From assembly GCF_014203535.1 (NCBI RefSeq), contig NZ_JACHJI010000010.1, positions 186,001 to 250,000 of the forward strand: 64,000 nucleotides of DNA, in the 5' to 3' direction. The number at the start of each line of letters is the position of its first letter. Positions within the stretch are counted from its first letter, which is position 1. The stretch is from Streptomyces griseomycini. GTDB taxonomy: Bacteria > Actinomycetota > Actinomycetes > Streptomycetales > Streptomycetaceae. Both the position numbers and the translations under genes were made by a program. The notes under the pieces are model-generated. The model was not told the origin of the DNA. It ran no database searches and saw nothing but the letters and a program-made list of their open reading frames with translations. This document shows positions 60,986 through 64,000 of the stretch, piece after piece.

Positions 60986-62620
60986 TCACATCACCGGACG
61001 GGCCAGCTCCGCGTGTCGCGCGGCCGGTGTCCCGGTGCCGCTGATCGACAGGGAGCCCTCGGCGGTCCGCACCGGCTCGGCCGCCCAGCGCTGGTCCGCG
61101 GTCCGGGCGCGCGCCTTGACGACGATGTCGGCGTTCGCGTCAGGGGCGGCCGGGGTGAGGGCCAGCTGTCCGTCCCAGCGGGGCAGCAACTCGCCCTGTG
61201 TGGTGAGGTCGTAGCGCACGTCGTCGCCCCGCCGGTCGCCCTGGTCGGCACAGGTGCCGAGGACGACGACACCGGCGTCCTTGTGCGAGTCCAGGCACAG
61301 ACCGGGGTCGGCCACGTTGCGCAGCAGCCCGTCGTCCTCGTACGTCCACTGCTGGGTCCACCGGTCGGAGCACTCCGCCAGCCGGGCGCCCACGCCGTCC
61401 TGGGGCTCGCCCCGGGTGTCGAGGCACAGGCCGGAGGCGACGTTGCGCAGCCGGGTGCGCCCCGGCGCCGTGGGGAGCCCGGCGGCGCCGGGCGGGGACA
61501 CGGACGGCAGGGAGGCCCTGCCGCCCGCCGCCCCGGTGGCTCCGGTCGGGTCGGCGGCGCCGCCGTCCGGCGTGGAGGACCCGGCGATGAGCACGCTCAC
61601 CAGCACCCCGGCGGAGACGGCGCCGATGCCGGTGAGGAGCGTCCGGGTGGAGCGCACCGGGTCCGGGAGCGCGATGCCCGTGAGACGGTCGGCCACGGGG
61701 ATCCGGGACAGCAGGCGGTGGCGGCCGCTGCCGGGCCGCCCTCCGCCGCGGCGGCGTCCGCGGCGGGCGGCGCGCGGGCCCGACGTCGCGCGGCCGGGAC
61801 GTGAGTCGAGATAGCGCCGGGCGCCCCAGCCGAGGACCGCCTCGGCCAGCAGCGTGCCCAGCCCGCCCTCGAAGTGGCTGAGTTGTTCCGCCGCGTTCCG
61901 GCAGTAGCGGCACTCCGCCAGATGCTGCCGGACGTCCGGCAGCAGGGCGCCGCCCCGGCGGATGGGGACGTCGAGGAGGCGGTTGTAGAAGCGGCAGTCC
62001 TTCGTCGGTGACAGTTCCCGATGGGCGTGGACACAACCTCGACGGAATGTGTCACGTGCCCGTTCGAGTGCGCCCGACGCGATGTCGGGATCCATGCCGA
62101 GCAGACCGGCCGGGACGGAAATGGGTTCCGCCTCGACCTCGACGTGCCACAGCAAACAGCGCGCGAGTGCGGGCAGGGACCGGAATGCCCGCTGGGCGAG
62201 TGTGCGATTTTCCGGCGTCATGGTCGACGCCGCGCGCATACCACGTCCGCCGGCCGGTTTCTGCAACGCGGGCAGAACACCGGTTATTCGATCGTCGGCG
62301 GCCCACTCCCGGACGGTGTCGCGCACGGCCACCAGCAGCGCCGGGCGCAGCGCGACGGCCGATTCGCCGAGGGCGACCCGGTCGAGGACCCGGTGCAGGG
62401 CGGCTCCGGTGACCATCGCCGCGGTCTGCCCGGACGAGGCGAGGCAGACGGCCGCGTAGTCGTGCATGGCCTGCCAGTGCCGCGCCGTCAGCAGCGCGAC
62501 GGCACGGGTGGCCTCGCCCTCCGGACGGCCTCGCAACCGGGCGGCGAGGAACTCGTCGGATTCCCCGGGATCCCCGCCGGGCGGGGGATACGGAGGTCGA
62601 GGGGGGTGGGGGGTGGGCAC
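60986..62620 (-). CDS. Sigma-like/zinc-finger membrane protein with C-terminal ricin-type lectin domain
   Basis: The 544-residue protein is a mosaic. The N-terminal ~200 residues resemble an ECF-sigma-like helical domain (ATRAVALLTARHWQAMHDYA, then FRSLPALARCLLWHVEVE). A zf-HC2-like motif, HLAECRYCRNAAEQL, follows. After a basic stretch there is one membrane helix (about residues 323-345, LLTGIGAVSAGVLVSVLIAG), a spacer and a C-terminal ricin B-type beta-trefoil (NVASGLCLDTRGEPQDGVGA, then TQQWTYEDDGLLRNV). This suggests a membrane sensor that binds a sugar outside. Whether the N-terminus still binds DNA or RNA polymerase is unclear. Confidence 0.82.
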   Translation of the reverse strand: MPTPHPPRPPYPPPGGDPGESDEFLAARLRGRPEGEATRAVALLTARHWQAMHDYAAVCLASSGQTAAMVTGAALHRVLDRVALGESAVALRPALLVAVRDTVREWAADDRITGVLPALQKPAGGRGMRAASTMTPENRTLAQRAFRSLPALARCLLWHVEVEAEPISVPAGLLGMDPDIASGALERARDTFRRGCVHAHRELSPTKDCRFYNRLLDVPIRRGGALLPDVRQHLAECRYCRNAAEQLSHFEGGLGTLLAEAVLGWGARRYLDSRPGRATSGPRAARRGRRRGGGRPGSGRHRLLSRIPVADRLTGIALPDPVRSTRTLLTGIGAVSAGVLVSVLIAGSSTPDGGAADPTGATGAAGGRASLPSVSPPGAAGLPTAPGRTRLRNVASGLCLDTRGEPQDGVGARLAECSDRWTQQWTYEDDGLLRNVADPGLCLDSHKDAGVVVLGTCADQGDRRGDDVRYDLTTQGELLPRWDGQLALTPAAPDANADIVVKARARTADQRWAAEPVRTAEGSLSISGTGTPAARHAELARPVM

Positions 62621-63211
62621 TGAGATGGTTCCTTTCCCACGCGCAGTGACTCAGAAGTTCCGACGCCGAAAAGGGAGCCCCGAATGGTGTATACCTCTTT
62701 GGCGCGGCGCGGGGGGCGAATTCACCGACGGCGAATCTGACCCGGTTCCCCAACTGGTGTGCGATCCCGGCCTTTACCCCCCGCACGGGTGGCTCACTCT
62801 CGCACAACCCGCGCAGGACCAACAAGGCGGTTGAGCAAGATCTGCGCGTTGACAGAAAGTCAGAAAGAGGAGGCGGCCCACACCCCTCGCACCGGCTTTC
62901 GACCTGGGTTTTCCCGTGGTTCGCACCCGGGTGGCGAAAAGGGGCGCCGGAGCGCGGGCCGGGGGACGCCGGGAGCGTTCCGCACCCCGTGTGAAGCCTG
63001 TGCACCGGCCGGGTGCGCCGCGCACGCTCCCGGCGCGCGCCGGGAGCGTGGTCAACTGGTCACGGCCCTTCTCGGGGGTCACCGCGCAGGACGGCGGCTC
63101 TCCTGCGCGCACGGCCGCCGGCCCCGTTCCTCCCGCCCTCGGCCGGCGGCCCCGGGAGGGTCCGCGCGGCCTCGGCTCCGCGGAGCCGCGCGCCCTCGGA
63201 CCCGCACACCC
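62621..63211. other. 590-base non-coding region
   Basis: No gene of normal length is supported. The part near 62640-62740 is upstream of the lectin protein gene and should hold its promoter. On the other strand there is a tiny open frame (62684-62740, beginning MVYTSLARR, 18 codons) with AAGGGAG before it, but nothing follows it. The rest is GC-rich without clear repeats. Confidence 0.35.
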
Positions 63212-63589
63212 TCAGATCTGCCAGGACCGCAGCCGGTCCGCCGCGCCGTAGACGTCCGTCGTACCGGACATGAGGTCGCGGGCGAGGTCGACGAGGGCGC
63301 CGTAGGGCGGGTCGATGCCGACGCCGCTGACGAACATGTACGCCACCGCCGTGGCACAGGCGAAGCGGGCGTTGGCCGCCGGCAGCGGCCGGAGCACGGC
63401 GAGGGTGTGCAGCAGGGCCGCGGCCCGCCAGGCCGGGTCGGAGTCCACGCCGAGGCGGGGCGGGTCGACGCGGTGCCGGGCGACGGCGGCGACCAGCGCG
63501 GAGAAGTCGTTGATGGTGGGCTGGTCCGGAAGGACCTCCTCGTGCCGCTGGAGCAGCCAGGGCACGTCGATGTGCAGGACGGGGGCCAT
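63212..63589 (-). CDS. Doc/Fic-like toxin of a toxin-antitoxin pair
   Basis: The 125-residue protein has the Streptomyces Doc-type layout: LHIDVPWLLQRHEEVLPDQP at the N-terminus, a NDFSALVAAVARHRV helix and LPAANARFACATAVAYM. The last takes the place of the Fic HPFxxANKRTA motif. The catalytic His and Lys are not preserved there, so classical AMPylation or phosphorylation activity is doubtful. Its start lies 3 bases after the antitoxin stop, giving one operon. Confidence 0.78.
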   Translation of the reverse strand: MAPVLHIDVPWLLQRHEEVLPDQPTINDFSALVAAVARHRVDPPRLGVDSDPAWRAAALLHTLAVLRPLPAANARFACATAVAYMFVSGVGIDPPYGALVDLARDLMSGTTDVYGAADRLRSWQI

Positions 63590-63592
63590 CGG

Positions 63593-63838
63593 TCAGGCGG
63601 CCCGTCCCTCGCCCTTGGCAGGGGATTCGTCGTCCGGGAACGCGGCGGCGAATTCGTCCGCGTGGGACGCGAAGAACCGGCGGAACTCCTCCGCGCCCTC
63701 CTGCAGCGCCCGGTGACGGGCTATGTCGGCCGCGGCCGCCTCCCGCACGAGCGCCTTCATGGACGTACCGCGTTCCTTGGCGATCTGCCGCAGGTCCTCC
63801 AGCTCGCGGTCGCTGAACTCCACGTTGAGAGCAGGCAT
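63593..63838 (-). CDS. Ribbon-helix-helix-type antitoxin
   Basis: The 81-residue protein has a short N-terminal beta-strand (PALNVEFSD), then helices ELEDLRQIAKERGTSMKALV and AAADIARHRALQEGAEEFRR, as in CopG/Arc-type antitoxins. The acidic C-terminus would bind the toxin. The ATG at 63838 matches the start of the conserved strand; an ATG 30 bases upstream is in frame. It is the first gene of the pair and probably represses its own promoter. Confidence 0.8.
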   Translation of the reverse strand: MPALNVEFSDRELEDLRQIAKERGTSMKALVREAAAADIARHRALQEGAEEFRRFFASHADEFAAAFPDDESPAKGEGRAA

Positions 63839-64000
63839 GCCCCTACGGTACCGCTCGGGTACTGGCACGTAAATAACCCCACGTCAAGCGGCACGTCGAG
63901 CGGTACCCGCCGGGGTGAGGACGGGTTCCGGGCAGAGAGGTGCGTCACATGCGCGTCCCGCGATGTCACGTTCCGGCCCGCTTCCCCCCCTCGCAGTGGT

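Noticed and set aside
62684..62740. An 18-codon frame with a good Shine-Dalgarno
   Set aside because: It leads into no downstream gene on that strand, so it cannot be shown to be a leader peptide. It is noted in the gap entry but not called a gene.

Overview
This is a chromosomal segment of a high-GC actinomycete, almost certainly a Streptomyces. The evidence is very strong third-position GC bias, frequent GTG starts, purine-rich Shine-Dalgarno sequences, streptogrisin-type proteases with an SSI-type inhibitor, several SpoIIE/PP2C phosphatases, a mycothiol-dependent formaldehyde dehydrogenase and a Doc-type toxin-antitoxin pair. I see no rRNA, tRNA, CRISPR array, transposase or phage gene.

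Layout. 0-24.4 kb is mostly intact accessory and regulatory genes. It holds an RpiR regulator, an ANTAR-PP2C phosphatase, a peptidoglycan-binding protein, an ATP-grasp-like protein, a TetR/OB-fold pair with a shared palindrome, an F420-type oxidoreductase, a methyltransferase and a MalY-type C-S lyase. It continues with a DUF3800 protein, a membrane-anchored serine protease, a DMT transporter, an L,D-transpeptidase, two SDRs, a mycothiol formaldehyde dehydrogenase with an MBL hydrolase, an ABC exporter, two SnoaL-like proteins, a beta-propeller protein and an OtrA-like ribosomal protection GTPase.

24.6-31.8 kb is a decay zone. A molybdenum-hydroxylase (CO-dehydrogenase-type) operon survives only as pieces: a coxS fragment joined to a coxE fragment, then the start of xdhC joined to the end of coxG. 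Beyond an intact metallophosphoesterase and an intact glycosyltransferase, a dTDP-L-rhamnose set survives as broken rmlC, a fused rmlA/rmlB relic and a catalytically dead rmlD. The methyltransferase downstream of rmlD looks intact.

32-41.3 kb carries a CBS protein, a LysR regulator divergent from a DJ-1/PfpI protein, two large divergent PP2C phosphatases, a secreted streptogrisin-like protease and a PaaI-type thioesterase.

41.7-48 kb is the most distinctive locus. A 71-residue precursor has a double-glycine leader and a cysteine-free, hydrophobic core. A strong hairpin follows it, then an HlyD-like adaptor, a C39-peptidase ABC transporter and a second NHLP-type ABC transporter. There is no modification enzyme in the set, so it looks like an export system for an unmodified peptide of unknown role.

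48-64 kb holds a polysaccharide pyruvyl transferase/FAD oxidoreductase pair, an MFS transporter with an internal frame switch, an ArsR-rhodanese regulator, a Ppx/GppA-type phosphatase and a flavodoxin-like reductase. Next are a three-gene operon (haem-oxygenase-like diiron protein, HemK-like methyltransferase, CDGSH protein), an SSI-type inhibitor, an alpha/beta hydrolase, an alpha-hydroxy-acid oxidase, a sigma-like/zinc-finger/ricin-lectin membrane protein and a Doc-like toxin-antitoxin pair.
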